DNA of 64,000 bases from a virus, in the IMG/VR virus record IMGVR_UViG_3300025695_000006, positions 1 through 64,000 of that record. The stretch is one strand, 5' to 3'. The translations under genes were made by a program, and so were the position numbers. Below the pieces are notes generated by a model, which searched no databases, was not told the origin of the DNA, and saw nothing but the letters and a program-made list of their open reading frames with translations. Below, piece after piece: positions 9,901 through 21,000 of the stretch (positions are counted from its first letter, which is position 1; each line of letters starts with the position of its first letter).

Positions 9901-11902
9901 CGTAATATACTGGATCGTAAGGATTTAGATCTACTAAGAATGCTTTGTCGTTCGCGTTGATGTTAGCTGGGATAGTTCTTTTTTTCGTGAACTTATTAAT
10001 AGTTTCGCTAGGTATTCTAGGTCTATTTATTTCTGTATCTATGTTTTCGTATCTTTGGTAAAACTCCCTTGTGTTACCATACAATAACATATCATTTAAT
10101 ATAGTAGGTTCGTATTCAATGAAGTTCGAGTCCTCGTAATTTAACCCTTTAATGTAGGTAGACAAACTTTTATCATTATCACTTATAATCGTACTTACAA
10201 CATTTGTCTTTTTATATTCGTAATCATCTTTAGTGGTACTATCATTTAACTTTGTTTCTGTACCACTTGCCGTAAATAAATTATTAACTTCTAACCCACC
10301 TCCAGCTCCAGGGTATAAAACGAACACACCTTTGTCATCAACCTTACTTAACTTTCTTGATTTTAATGTGTTACTCTCCGTGTTCCACATATCGGTTAGG
10401 AATGTGGTTACTATTCTACTTATATCAGTATAATCACCAGATAAACCTATTATCTGTTTTTGTAAAGACAAACCTAAGTTGTTTATACTAGGTGTTTCTG
10501 TTGAGATCCCTATAAAAGAACTTTCGTCAACCAAATACTTTGATAGTATCCTATATTCTTTGTTTGGTCTATTAAAACCTTCGCTTGGCTCTGGTCCGTC
10601 TGGGGGATAAATAGAGTATAGTAATAAGGCAACGAAATCTGGTAAATCGTAACTCTCTTCGGTGTTTATAGCTGTCTCCTTAGCGTTCAGGTTATTTACT
10701 TCGCATAAAATTTTTAATAGGTCGTAAACTTCTGTCTGAGATGTTTTACCACTTAGGTAATTCACTTTTATTTTAGATAATATTAAGAAGAATTCTATTT
10801 TCTTCGTACTTTCTTTATCGGTAAATAAAAAATCATCGTCTAATTTTATTGAGCTGGTTAGATTACCAAACGACTCACTTAAATTAGATAAGTCGAAGTT
10901 AAAGTTAGGTGCGTGGCTAACATATGATGTCATGAAATTAACGTTTTGATCGTTATATGTTTTCATGGTTTTTAGTCTACCATTATAGTTACCTATTATA
11001 TGGTAGGGTATATTATCGGTATTAGGGTTGTTACTTTCTATCGACTCTTTGGGACTCCCATCTAAACCCTCGTCAAATAGAATGTATGACATTGTATTTA
11101 GGTAGTTATTAAGGACTCCGTAACCAGATACTGGTATATGTGAGGATATGTTATTACTAACACTATCCATCCTTGATGAATCGTAATTGTAGAACTCACT
11201 TCTATGATTTTTTGGTTTATTGGTTGTTTGATACCTATCAGGACCATTAACCATCTTATCTTCTATAGATTTGGGTGTTAATGGTCTTATGAATGGTATA
11301 GTTGAAGCAGATAACCCTAGATCGTTGTAAGCGTAAGAACCGTAATGTCTTAATGACACATCGTCATTGTCTAGTATGTCAGAACCGTTAATACCAGTTA
11401 ACCCATTTATTGTTTTAAAATTTATTGGTTGGTCAGGCTCTTTATAATAATAAGAATCGTACAGGGCACCTATTTTTAATACCATACTTATGGGTAGTTC
11501 GACAAGACCTTGTGTTGTCTTGAATAAATTAATTAGATCGTTAATAACTCCATAGTTTATTGAGTTTGGGTTAGATCTAGTGTGTAGTGATTGTATTAAT
11601 ATTTGAGCACTTTTTTCAAAAGACCCAGTCTTGTATTCATTCACTAAGTTTTGAGTGAATGTTGCGTGATTTACCGTAGGGTTATTTATACGCCGATATA
11701 GTAGATATAGTGGGGTGGCACCAGGATGTACACCGTTTATTAGAAGGGATTCGTCTTTGAAGGCCTGTGCGTAATCAGTAAAGGTTTTAAGTAATTTACC
11801 GCTTTGGGCTTCTGTGTAACTAAGATCCATTAAATCACTAATATTATCGTGATTTAAATTTAAATATCTGTCAGCTAAATATGTCTCTAAAATACTACTC
11901 AT
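6962..11902 (-). CDS. Very large baseplate hub-like protein
   Basis: 1646 residues, much longer than T4 gp27 (391). The N-terminal two thirds is Asn/Asp/Ser/Tyr-rich with no recognised domain. The C-terminal 250 residues carry the signature of hub/gpD-like tail proteins: VVLSSGKLFSAMESRSYSC, GNATIQPLSYFYLRNVPLF, YGTYWITNVSHKITPN and MVTTFKGVRQP, that is a barrel motif in which an origin position, a Y..G.Y.ITNVSH strand and a T-TF strand recur. The start codon overlaps the stop of the 951-residue gene by one base and the peptidoglycan hydrolase gene follows, matching a hub-lysozyme arrangement. The N-terminal extension may build the baseplate periphery. The hub role is inferred from the C-terminus and location. 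Confidence 0.6.
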   Translation of the reverse strand: MSSILETYLADRYLNLNHDNISDLMDLSYTEAQSGKLLKTFTDYAQAFKDESLLINGVHPGATPLYLLYRRINNPTVNHATFTQNLVNEYKTGSFEKSAQILIQSLHTRSNPNSINYGVINDLINLFKTTQGLVELPISMVLKIGALYDSYYYKEPDQPINFKTINGLTGINGSDILDNDDVSLRHYGSYAYNDLGLSASTIPFIRPLTPKSIEDKMVNGPDRYQTTNKPKNHRSEFYNYDSSRMDSVSNNISSHIPVSGYGVLNNYLNTMSYILFDEGLDGSPKESIESNNPNTDNIPYHIIGNYNGRLKTMKTYNDQNVNFMTSYVSHAPNFNFDLSNLSESFGNLTSSIKLDDDFLFTDKESTKKIEFFLILSKIKVNYLSGKTSQTEVYDLLKILCEVNNLNAKETAINTEESYDLPDFVALLLYSIYPPDGPEPSEGFNRPNKEYRILSKYLVDESSFIGISTETPSINNLGLSLQKQIIGLSGDYTDISRIVTTFLTDMWNTESNTLKSRKLSKVDDKGVFVLYPGAGGGLEVNNLFTASGTETKLNDSTTKDDYEYKKTNVVSTIISDNDKSLSTYIKGLNYEDSNFIEYEPTILNDMLLYGNTREFYQRYENIDTEINRPRIPSETINKFTKKRTIPANINANDKAFLVDLNPYDPVYYEPKTPFSNPTTVKKINYLDRYDDVHIVANTTDPDAIHRLKFDNRTLILNSSRLLWFDQPTHTGRLTPSHIKYLIKSNEINGGGSYITLADTIETTNYLYDIDIYGDEFKNRFTENGFYNDLGNDLTFKNFPKGKGLYIPKTFKFVWREYNWDKGTNPLINFSDKAEYYETSSIKSMIDIFDIDKLEDFRTLYKQFSSNNTSEYFTKTFNSFNFKSLLKHLCIIGHENLPSILTLHGRTYEKNEISALLYGYTGHFIQFASTTGLSRLLNTSLTIAQESKASVVIDEFLNDKITVNNYSTMGPLNVENTRGNPTHIKINSFAFNPIIAYSSEEKSYNSIVKEVGDQLLFRTILFGDQDIQPYNQDTQDPSIIENLIDKYVYLDLYYSKFINPSLGTKNVITQLTKNFFTLLNIELNEGNLKLLLSYLRDYIGYTIPTSEYNVTRVYSLLREFKEVRQKLMASFRGNEGDQDTDIDDDYNRLVLGEIVNGVYETVSTKSYLINAVSDLDMGDKFDEWIKTFNEKTVNNTIKLFDSSMSHLHDTLTKIDQFVDSGENTYSDFKSGDEDVKAGTYYRIKTLYDKNVSFKNIDLKNTNLIKNGSAELANIDVNEILNQPLFYNFNVQSSDFCDEDSFGKYDEDRDIKTKRLKDLFDYTSVLDRGNNDYGSKVLVDISGLSAILGTNINSSMDVKKSTDKSMWSVLSMLASEHEFLLLPLTSYINLNGTNKNDESPYDLAHDMFGVFRDLEMWDSNPSFVFQLGSLTSEISRKGQKKKGMKQTFDPSNTFCLDIDPSQLDVDGNGRLLNEDVPSDISNSNITSFIVDFANQNQNMFKNIQISTDEFVNTEESIKTTVSLSDKSSGVVLSSGKLFSAMESRSYSCTVTSLGNATIQPLSYFYLRNVPLFYGTYWITNVSHKITPNSMVTTFKGVRQPIARKPNANNVVIKKLINSAFRSSQATGFTNRSDITPLPTTGIIYSDRGL

Positions 11903-14757
11903 TATAAATTTATTTTACTGTATCTAACCCCACTATTATTTTTTTTAGATTGGTCCAATCCTAACATGTTGTCTGTTTTTATTGATAACGCTAACGCATT
12001 TGAGTTTTTATCATTAGAAGCAACTTTATTATTTATAGTATAATTTCCTGTAACCTCAAAAAACTTCGGATATTTTTTTGGTTGGTCTCTATAATAACCT
12101 AATGGTGTCACCTTGCTAACTGAGTTCTTTAATTTGTCGTTAAGTTTATTGAGTGAAACGGAGTAACCCTCGTACTCATCATGATAATCTAATCCTTTAA
12201 AAAATAAAGAGTTTATCCCAGATAAACCACTACTACTTTTTAAGTTTTTGTAATTAAGTGGTTCGTAATCGTATAACCTTTTAAATTCGTTTAAATTAAC
12301 AGCCTCACCTATTCTACCTTCTATCTTATTATATAGTGTTCTAATTTCTTCAGTATCGTAAGTTGTGTAAGGTTTTATGGATTCTTTAATAGCTTTTATG
12401 TGTTCGTTAGATTGATTTATTATTCCGATGTAGTTATTGTTATTACCTCTTTTAGTCACACGGATTTTACAAAAATATTTATATCCTTCCTCACTATCTG
12501 CATCATTTATCGAATATATATCGTTAAGGTATTGTTCACGACTTTCTTTAGACGCGATAGCTACTCTCCTTTCTATAAGATCGTACTCGTGATCAACCAT
12601 TATCTTACTTATACCATCTATATCAACATCACTAACATTTGTGTTTAGAAAACCTAGGTTTGAAAACATTGTTATCTTTTGGAACATCTCGTAATAGGAT
12701 TCCGACCCTGTTTGTTTTATGTTATAGTAGTCTAGATTGTTTTCAACTAACAGTGTCGATAATAACCCGAATTTTCTATCAGACTCTACATTTGTGACTT
12801 TAGGTATACTATCTTTATATTCGTAGCTATCTAAAGAATCGCTATCCATTCCTGATATCTCTTTTAATCTATCTAGTGCTCTGAATATTTCTTCTACGAA
12901 TTGGACTTCGAACCATTCCTTTGTGTCGGTATTACCAGGATACCTTTTTTGTATTAAGGTATCTTCTGTTTCGGTATTGTATTTTTTCTCGTAAAAATTT
13001 GGGAACGGATAATACCCACCGTTTATAGTTTCACCAAATTTGTTTTGTAACTCTCTTCTGTAATAATCGTCTTCTAGTTGTTTGGCCGAGTTTAGACCAA
13101 CCAAATTTAACATAGATAAAAACGCTTGCATGTTGTTCATTAGTATTCTAATGACATTTGACATATTAGGTACATAACCTATCTTTTCTTTTAAATTAAG
13201 TGTGAAGTTATCGACCTTTGTTGTTTCTAATTTTTGGTAAAATTCATTTAGAGTCTTTGTTAGTAAATTATGTAGTTCTTTGAAGTGTTTAAATGTATAA
13301 TATACTTTACGTAAAGATTCCTCTGTTTTTGTGGTTGTTAGGTTGTAACCAAATAACTCGTCATTAATTAACGTATAACCAAGTGAATCGGTACCATTTT
13401 TTCTTTGTGTTACCTCGTTGATGTACTTTGATGGGAATATAGCATTTTCATTTTTTAACACTTTATCTAAAATAGATTCTTTAACCTCTTGATCTAAATC
13501 ATTTTCTATACTACTTATAGCTTGTATATAGTTATATATCTCAGAAAAAATACCGTTTAAATCATATATGGTGTGTAGTGTATCCCCCCCACCAATTATT
13601 TCGTTTATGAAGTCTAATCTTAAATAAAAAAGTGGTGATTCGTTGTCTTCTGTGTTTGGTTTTATGGTGTATTCTTCAGTATTACCACCATAATCCCCAG
13701 ACTCTATATCTTTAATTCTTAGATAACTAAACTGTTCGCTTAAAGCTAAGGATAGAGATGTACTTTTAATTGAATTTTCTTTTATTACACTTAATTCGTT
13801 AGCTAAGCTTAATGAATTATAATCTAAAGCATCTTTAGCTCTAGATAAATCCTGTATTGAAGGGTATTTAGTAAATTCGTATTTTTTATACTCAAGACTA
13901 TCTTTACCATACAGTTTTTCATAATTTTTGTTTTGTTTTTGATAAAGTCCTTTGAGTATCCTTTTACCCAGGTAATCGTTATTAGTCCCATTTTTAAGGT
14001 ACATATATGGTGCTACCTGAGCATAAGCCATTAAGAAATTGTTATATACAGAAAAAGTTCTGGATAAGAATTCGGCTTTTATTACATAATTACCGCTGGT
14101 TGAGTCAAATGTTGTTGAAGTTTTTGTCATTGATAGAGGGTACTCTATCGCTTTACCGTAATACCCTTTAATAGTTAACGTAAAAATAGGGTACGGGAAT
14201 CTGTAAAATATGTTATAAGGGTTAGTATCATCATCACCCCTTTCTAAAAGGGTACGACCTTGCACATCAATAAACTCGACTTTTATTATGGGTACTAAGC
14301 TAGCGTTGTGGGTTACATCTATGTTTGATATACCAAAAGTTTCTGGATCATAGAAACTATCTTTGTTTTCGTTTGAGGTGAAATACTCTGACCATCCAGT
14401 GGTAAATTTGTTTTTAAACCCATCAAAGTTAATATCTCCATTTGGACCTTTTTTGGAAGTTTGTAATGGGTTGAGGAAATTAACCCCTACCTTACCTATA
14501 GTTATCGTTTCTTGGTTTGCACCATCGTTATCTATTATCGAACTATCTGGGTTTAGTCTAGCTGTAATATTCGCATACATCACTAGGTCCTCTTGTTTTA
14601 CATACCTAGGTTTAATAGCGTTTTCTGAATCTACTAACCTGTTAGGGTCTACAACAAATATACCGTTAACTTTTTCGTCAGGTTCACTTGGGTTTATAGA
14701 CTTTTTATCCCTCTTACCGAAACTGGATAATATTTTTTCATCGTAATTACTCGCCAT
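11902..14757 (-). CDS. Large baseplate structural protein
   Basis: 951 residues. The N-terminal 270 residues are beta-rich and contain NFLNPLQTSKKG, SLVPIIKVEFIDVQGRTLLERG and PYPIFTLTIKGYYGKAIEYPLSM, the last resembling segments of hub-associated wedge or adaptor proteins in large phages of Bacteroidota. The central part is helical and rich in N, Y and K. It sits between the gp53-like wedge gene (overlap of 11 nt) and the hub-like gene (1-nt overlap), so it belongs to the baseplate operon. No enzymatic motif is visible. A role as wedge or hub-connecting protein is inference from position. Confidence 0.55.
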   Translation of the reverse strand: MASNYDEKILSSFGKRDKKSINPSEPDEKVNGIFVVDPNRLVDSENAIKPRYVKQEDLVMYANITARLNPDSSIIDNDGANQETITIGKVGVNFLNPLQTSKKGPNGDINFDGFKNKFTTGWSEYFTSNENKDSFYDPETFGISNIDVTHNASLVPIIKVEFIDVQGRTLLERGDDDTNPYNIFYRFPYPIFTLTIKGYYGKAIEYPLSMTKTSTTFDSTSGNYVIKAEFLSRTFSVYNNFLMAYAQVAPYMYLKNGTNNDYLGKRILKGLYQKQNKNYEKLYGKDSLEYKKYEFTKYPSIQDLSRAKDALDYNSLSLANELSVIKENSIKSTSLSLALSEQFSYLRIKDIESGDYGGNTEEYTIKPNTEDNESPLFYLRLDFINEIIGGGDTLHTIYDLNGIFSEIYNYIQAISSIENDLDQEVKESILDKVLKNENAIFPSKYINEVTQRKNGTDSLGYTLINDELFGYNLTTTKTEESLRKVYYTFKHFKELHNLLTKTLNEFYQKLETTKVDNFTLNLKEKIGYVPNMSNVIRILMNNMQAFLSMLNLVGLNSAKQLEDDYYRRELQNKFGETINGGYYPFPNFYEKKYNTETEDTLIQKRYPGNTDTKEWFEVQFVEEIFRALDRLKEISGMDSDSLDSYEYKDSIPKVTNVESDRKFGLLSTLLVENNLDYYNIKQTGSESYYEMFQKITMFSNLGFLNTNVSDVDIDGISKIMVDHEYDLIERRVAIASKESREQYLNDIYSINDADSEEGYKYFCKIRVTKRGNNNNYIGIINQSNEHIKAIKESIKPYTTYDTEEIRTLYNKIEGRIGEAVNLNEFKRLYDYEPLNYKNLKSSSGLSGINSLFFKGLDYHDEYEGYSVSLNKLNDKLKNSVSKVTPLGYYRDQPKKYPKFFEVTGNYTINNKVASNDKNSNALALSIKTDNMLGLDQSKKNNSGVRYSKINL

Positions 14758-15070
14758 AATAATCTATCCTATTTTGTAGCTTGGTCTCGTACTCGTTTAG
14801 TGTTTGAGATAAAGGGTAAGGTATTCTTATTGTTGTGTTATTAGGTATCTCCCATTCTGATGATGCCACGTCTGTGTTGGCCATTAATATTAACCAACCA
14901 TAATATGGTGCTGAGTAATATTCTTGACTTAGTTTATCTAGACGTGATTTACCACTTTCATATACCGTAAAAAGATCCGTAGATTTTTCAGTTAATTTTA
15001 TGAACGGTGTTGACACCCTTTTCTCGTCTGAGATTAGCGTCTTGTATCTATTGAAATAATTTAATGCCAT
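14747..15070 (-). CDS. Baseplate wedge protein, gp53-like
   Basis: 107 residues with the layout of the T4 gp53 family: an N-terminal NYFNRYKTLI segment, then a LysM-like core with RLDKLSQEYYSAPYYGWLILMANTD and finally IPNNTTIRIPYPLSQTL. The D-LS-YY--P-YWW-I--AN pattern with a following P/N-T-IRIP strand is characteristic. In T4, gp53 joins wedges around the hub at the end of baseplate assembly. It follows the 2932-residue protein by 20 nt and overlaps the next gene. Its small size (T4 gp53 is 196) suggests only the LysM-like core is kept. Confidence 0.75.
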   Translation of the reverse strand: MALNYFNRYKTLISDEKRVSTPFIKLTEKSTDLFTVYESGKSRLDKLSQEYYSAPYYGWLILMANTDVASSEWEIPNNTTIRIPYPLSQTLNEYETKLQNRIDYYGE

Positions 15071-15090
15071 GAGTACTATATATTAATTTA

Positions 15091-18000
15091 TTACCCCTCT
15101 GATTCATCTTCCTCAGGTTTTTTATACACTTCGGGGTATTTCTCTACCAACTGATTTAATTTCGTTGTCTTTTCTTTTATTTCTTCCTTAGGTTCTAAAG
15201 TAGAAGTTGAGTTAATAATAAGCTTTTCTTTGTGATTTGTAAAGATATCTAAGTTTTTAACTATGGTCGGATCTAGTTTACTAGTTTCTCTCATTAGAAG
15301 TGTATAGTCTTCGGTACCACCTTTAGTTAGTTTATTATTAATCTCACCTGCCGTAATTAGTGTTGTTGAAGTATTTTCGAATAGGTTTTCATTTATGTTT
15401 TTACATGTTTTTTCTATTGACTCATTGTTGTAGTTAAATAAGTTTGTCATATCTTCTTTACTAGCATCTATGAATTTACCGAATAGGTTAAACGTATCGT
15501 CCAATGTCTTTCTAATCCTCTTCTTTTTTCGTTCTATATAAGTTCTGCTTTTCTTAACATTACTTTTTATGTTCGTTGGTACTGATGGGTCGCTAAATAT
15601 GGCGTCTAACGCTTCTGTGTGTCTAGCTTTGTTTTTAAATAGCTCGTGTATGAATTCTAAGAATACAGTTTCTAGCATTGCAGACATTTTAATTGTGTTA
15701 CCTGACCCTATTTCACCAACGATATTTAAGTATATTTCTTTTTTATTGGCTTCTGGTAATGCGGATACGAAGGCATCGTTTACAACAAATTCATAAACTA
15801 TCTTTTTATTTAAAGAATCTAATGTATCCCCTAATTCTGAACTAACATCGTTAAACATATAATAATTTAAATCCGTTAATCTTTCACTAGGTTTTTTGTT
15901 ATCACCGTAATAGAATAGTAGTTTACTCATTTCTGTTGTACCAGATGTTGTACCAGATGTTGTACCAGATGTTGCACCAGATGTTGCACCAGTAATAGTA
16001 AAATCATTTAATTGTTCGTTAAATTCGTATTCTGGTGTATATGTTAAATCTAGGTCTTTAAGTCTGGATTCTAACTCGTCAGACATCATTAAGTCTATCG
16101 TTTTATTACTGAAGTCAAATAATTCGTAATTTAGTTTCTCCCAAACGTATTTCATTTTATAGTCACCAGTTTTAAACGAATTATCACTAACGCTAATTAC
16201 ATCACCTTGTGGGTTTCTCATTACTAAGTCGTTAGCTGTAGTTTCTTTAGTTGTGCTAGTACCGTATTGACCAGGGTTAAAAGAAAATGGTGTGTCGAAA
16301 AAATAACTTTTACCACTATTCTTTATATCAGTTCTGCTAGATAGTTCTATTGATTTAGGTAAGTAGTTCTCAAAATTGTATTGGTATGGTAAAGAAAATC
16401 TATCATCGTAACCAAACTCTTTAGATATACGATCCATATTCCTTTCGTACTCGACTTCGGTCCACGTATAATCATCAAAGTAATCTGATGATGAGTAACT
16501 ATTTACTTGTTGTTTAAAGAAGTATAGCCCGTTACCTAGTGATAAATAATCCTCTAATCTTAGTGTTGATCCGCTATTCCAATTTAGTTCAGCAGCTCTT
16601 TTGTATAGGTTATCCACTTCGTAGAATTTAAGTTTTTCGGCACCAAAATAACCTAGCGTTTTGTATTCTGTGTAAGGGTCGTAACCAAATATTTCTTCTG
16701 ACCCAGTGTTTAGTTCCTTTCCGTTTGGTATAACTTCATATAGCTGGTTTCTACCGTCTTTGGTTTTTCTTACATCATACCCGTATGTTGGTAGTGATAG
16801 ACCAGCTATTATTACCCCCATTTTAGCAACTTTATCCTTTACATACTTATTATTCTCTTCTATGTGTTTTGTTAACATAGAGTAGTAATTATTAAACTCA
16901 TTATTCAAGTAACTTCTAAACGCTATACGATGGCTATCATCTAGATCCGTATAGAAGTTATTAAAAGTATTTAATGATGGTTCCAAATTTTTGTCCCATA
17001 TAGCTAAAGTATTTAACGCTATTTTTGTCTTAAACTCTTTAGCGAAATTATCCATTATATCTTTATATATTTTATTGGATATCGTAGTTTCTTTAAAGTA
17101 TATCCCTCCAGTTTCAGAATATGCATCTGACCTATTGTTTGTGTAACCATTAGTTAGGTTTCCTGGGTGGAATTTGGTGCTAGAACCGTTGTCACCTAAT
17201 GCTTCAGAACTTTTTGCTGTAAAATTGTAAGGTAAACCTAAACCATCACCCACCTTAAACATGTATTCTTGTGGGTGTAAATGTAGTTTCAACGCCTCGA
17301 ATTTATAGACGCCCTTAAAGTAATTATCTTTTTGTTTGTTGAATAGGTTACCTAATTCAATATACCTTTTGCTCTTCGCTATATTGTTAAATATTTCAGC
17401 ATAAGTAACCCCGTCATTTAAAGTATCACCACTAACCCTATTAATTGAATCTGATGTACTATCTTCTTCTGAAGTACTTGAGCTATAAATAATAGAGTTA
17501 ATTATATCCTCTTTATTTTCAGATATTTTTGATTGGTAATTTTTACCGTTTAACATATCTACTAATACTCTGTAAGGTTTACTTTCAGAGGAAATAGGTG
17601 ATTCCTGTTTAAAATCAACTAAAGAGAAGCCATCTTCTTTTACGGTTAGTTCTGTCGCAGAGCCTAAAACTAGTGAATTAGTATATTCACCGAATGTTTG
17701 GTATAGCTCTGAGAATAGACCATCGTACTTTATCTCGTACCTTTGCATGTAGTTTCTACCGTACTCTTCTCTAAAAGAGAATTCACCGAAATTAGAGTGA
17801 TCTATTTCAGTCCAATATTTAGTGTTTGTTGGGTCAGGATTACTTGGTTCGGTACTATCAACTATTTTTATGTTATTTCTAACGTAGTATTGACCTTGCC
17901 ATATAACACAAGACTCTTCGTTATAAGAAGTTACTGAAGGGTCATATGCTTGAGCCCTAATTAAATCATTATAATATGTACCACCAGCTAATTTAGGTAG

Positions 18001-21000
18001 TAATCTTTTACTTATAACACCTATAGTACCTACTGGTATTTCTAAGTTTTCAGTAGATGGTGTTATTAATTCAGCTTTTTTAACTATAGGTATTAAATCT
18101 AAACTATTTTGAGCGAAGAAATCCTCCTCTAAATTAATTAAGTCTCTTTCTCTTTGGTCTGTGTTAGCGAATGTTCTTTCATCGTATACATCTGTATTGG
18201 CGTAATAGTTGAAAGATAGTGCTGTTTGTAATTCATCAACATATCTCCTTAACCCTTGTCCACCTATGTATTTGAAATTAACGCTTACTTTGGCGATCAT
18301 TGGTTGTACACCTATACCTTCTGGATTTAAGTCGAATACTAAAGGGTCGTAGCTTATGTTTAAATTGTTTAGTATTATTTTAGTATGGTAGAAATCACCT
18401 ATTCTTAAGACACAGACTGGTGGTCTACCGAAACTAGTGTTTTTAGCGTCACAACTGTAGTTACCTTTAGGTTTTTGTATAGTTTCTCCTGGCCTCATAC
18501 ATTGTTGTAAGAACGTTAACCTAGCATTTAACCCTTCTGGTGTCATAGAGTGAAATGCTGGTGTGAAGTATTTTAATTTTTGTTTTAAACTATCGTATAC
18601 AATAGGCGCTTCTTCTGATAAGAATTCGAAATAATCACATTCCGTTAATAGTTTACCTAATATTCTTTGAGCTATTTCTCTTTTAGTTACGTTAGTTTGT
18701 ACATTTTTAGCCTCAGTAACCAGTGGTGGTTTTTCTTTTGAGGGTAGAGTTCTTTCTATTTTAATATTTCGTTTTCGTAACTCAGTACTGATACCCACTC
18801 TTCTACAAAAAGATGCTTGTGGTGATAAATTACCACATATAAGGTCAGCTTCTGTAAGTGGTACCCTTATTTGTTTACCGTTAGCACCGTTTTTTATATT
18901 AAGTAAAGTACCAATAAATTGCTTATCTATAGTTACACCTTCTACTTTAAACCCACCCTCTGTTATTTTGTCATAGTCATCATAGGTACCAACCATATAA
19001 TAAGTGTCGTTAGAACCGTAAGCAACTTTGTAGTATGGTACGCCGTTGTATGTGCTTGGTTTACCGAAATTAGAGATAAATTCTTCACCTGTAAATACGT
19101 CTTCCGCGGTTAAACCTAAACCTGAATTACTTGTGTCTAGGAAGAAAATTATTTCTTGTTTTGATACTAATTGGTTTGTGTCTTGCCTGTATATTATAAC
19201 GTAGTTAGTACTTTCTATTTCGGTAAATAAACTATCTACATTAGATTTGGTTATTTTCACCCCTTCGCTATTACTACATATTATTCTTTCGTTACTTAAC
19301 ACGTCTGTTATAAACCATTTTATTACAGAAACGAATCTTCTAGAAGCTAATTTATCGTTATAATCCTTTATTTTAGTTATTGATTGACCTGGTGCTGAAG
19401 GTGATGCGTGAGCTACTACATTTATTTGCATGTTATAATCTTTAACATTATCAAATGATTCTGCTGCTAGGTTAGAGTTTTCACTTTTTATCGACTCATA
19501 TTGTTCTTGATAACCGTAAGATATCTTTCTGTATGTCTCTCTATCTTTTTCGAAAAAATATTTTGATCCTTCTATCGCTTTTAAACCTATAGTTTGGTCG
19601 TATCTAACCCAATTTTCTTCTTTTGCGATTACTTGTGATCCACCCGCTTTAGCTCTTTCGTACCTATGATTTTGTTGGTAGATAGGGTCTGTAGTATCTT
19701 TCATTTTAGCTAAACCACTATACACTTCGAAATACTCGTCATAACCTTTAACCTCGAAAGTTTCCTCCTTATATTTTCTTAAAGGTATGTCATTTTCAAA
19801 GAAAAGGTTATATTTAGGTACTATAGGGGTTTCAACTTCTGTACCTTCTATGTCTACTGCGGTGCTTTGGAATGAACCACTACTTTCAACTGATTTCCTT
19901 ATTTTATCATTAGGTAACCTAACGTCTAGGTCACTAATAACTTTCTTAAAGTATTCTATGTCAGAGTCTGTGAACACACCCCATATTCTGGCTAATTCAA
20001 ATATATCGTACTCCAAACAACCAGCCCAAAAAGCTGCTAATAATTCGTCTACCTCTCCATCTGTTATAGAAGCAAATTCTTTTGATACTAATAGGTTTAG
20101 TATTGATGGGTGATCGACAACAATATCCCATGATAACGTACCACTTCTTTCGGTGTTATTGTATGTATATATTGGTTCTGGTCTACCTAAGAACTGGTGT
20201 GATGTCCAGTTTGTATTAGTATCATCCGTAAAACGCATATTGTAAGGTGGGAACCACATTATTCTACCTCCGTTTGAACCTTTTTCGCATGGTGGTAAGT
20301 CTGTGAATGGTTGTGAGTCTCGCCAAGCTAAATTCTCTAAAGAAAACATGTATTTTCTGGCTCTCTTTTCCCCAAATCCTTCTACTACAGCATCACCTAA
20401 TCCATCACCTAGTCTACCGTAACCTTCATTTACGTTTAGTGCTGAAGGGTGTATGTTTAGGTTACCATATCTATCCAGTACTGAATTCCTTTCTTTTCTA
20501 TTCAATTCTTTCCATCTGATTAGGTCGGTTACTTTTGAAAATGGTTTTGCTTTCGTCCATGTTCTACATAACTCAACTTCATCGTATAGTTTTTTATCAA
20601 CCCTGTTACCAGCAGCGTCTAACCCTGGTACTAAATAGTCGTAACCTATAACCTCTTCATTTTTATTGAGTCTAGGTGTCTTAAATGGTGATATAACACC
20701 ACTACCTTTTGCCGAGAAATTATACCCGTCATAAAACTTCGTTTTAGTTTGGTCTATGGATCTTGAAACAACGTTTACATCACTGTTGTTTAGTAGCTCT
20801 TGGGTTTTAGCCATTATAGAGGATCCTCTGAATTGTTTAAATTTTGATAAATTTTCGTTTTCTAAACTTTCATCCCAGTTAAAATCTTGACTACCCGCAC
20901 CGCTAGATCCGCCATCAAAGAATCCACCTAGTGTAGGGTCCCAATATTTTTCTCTTGTTGTACCTCTCCATATAAAAGAGGTTTGTTTTGACCCGTATTT

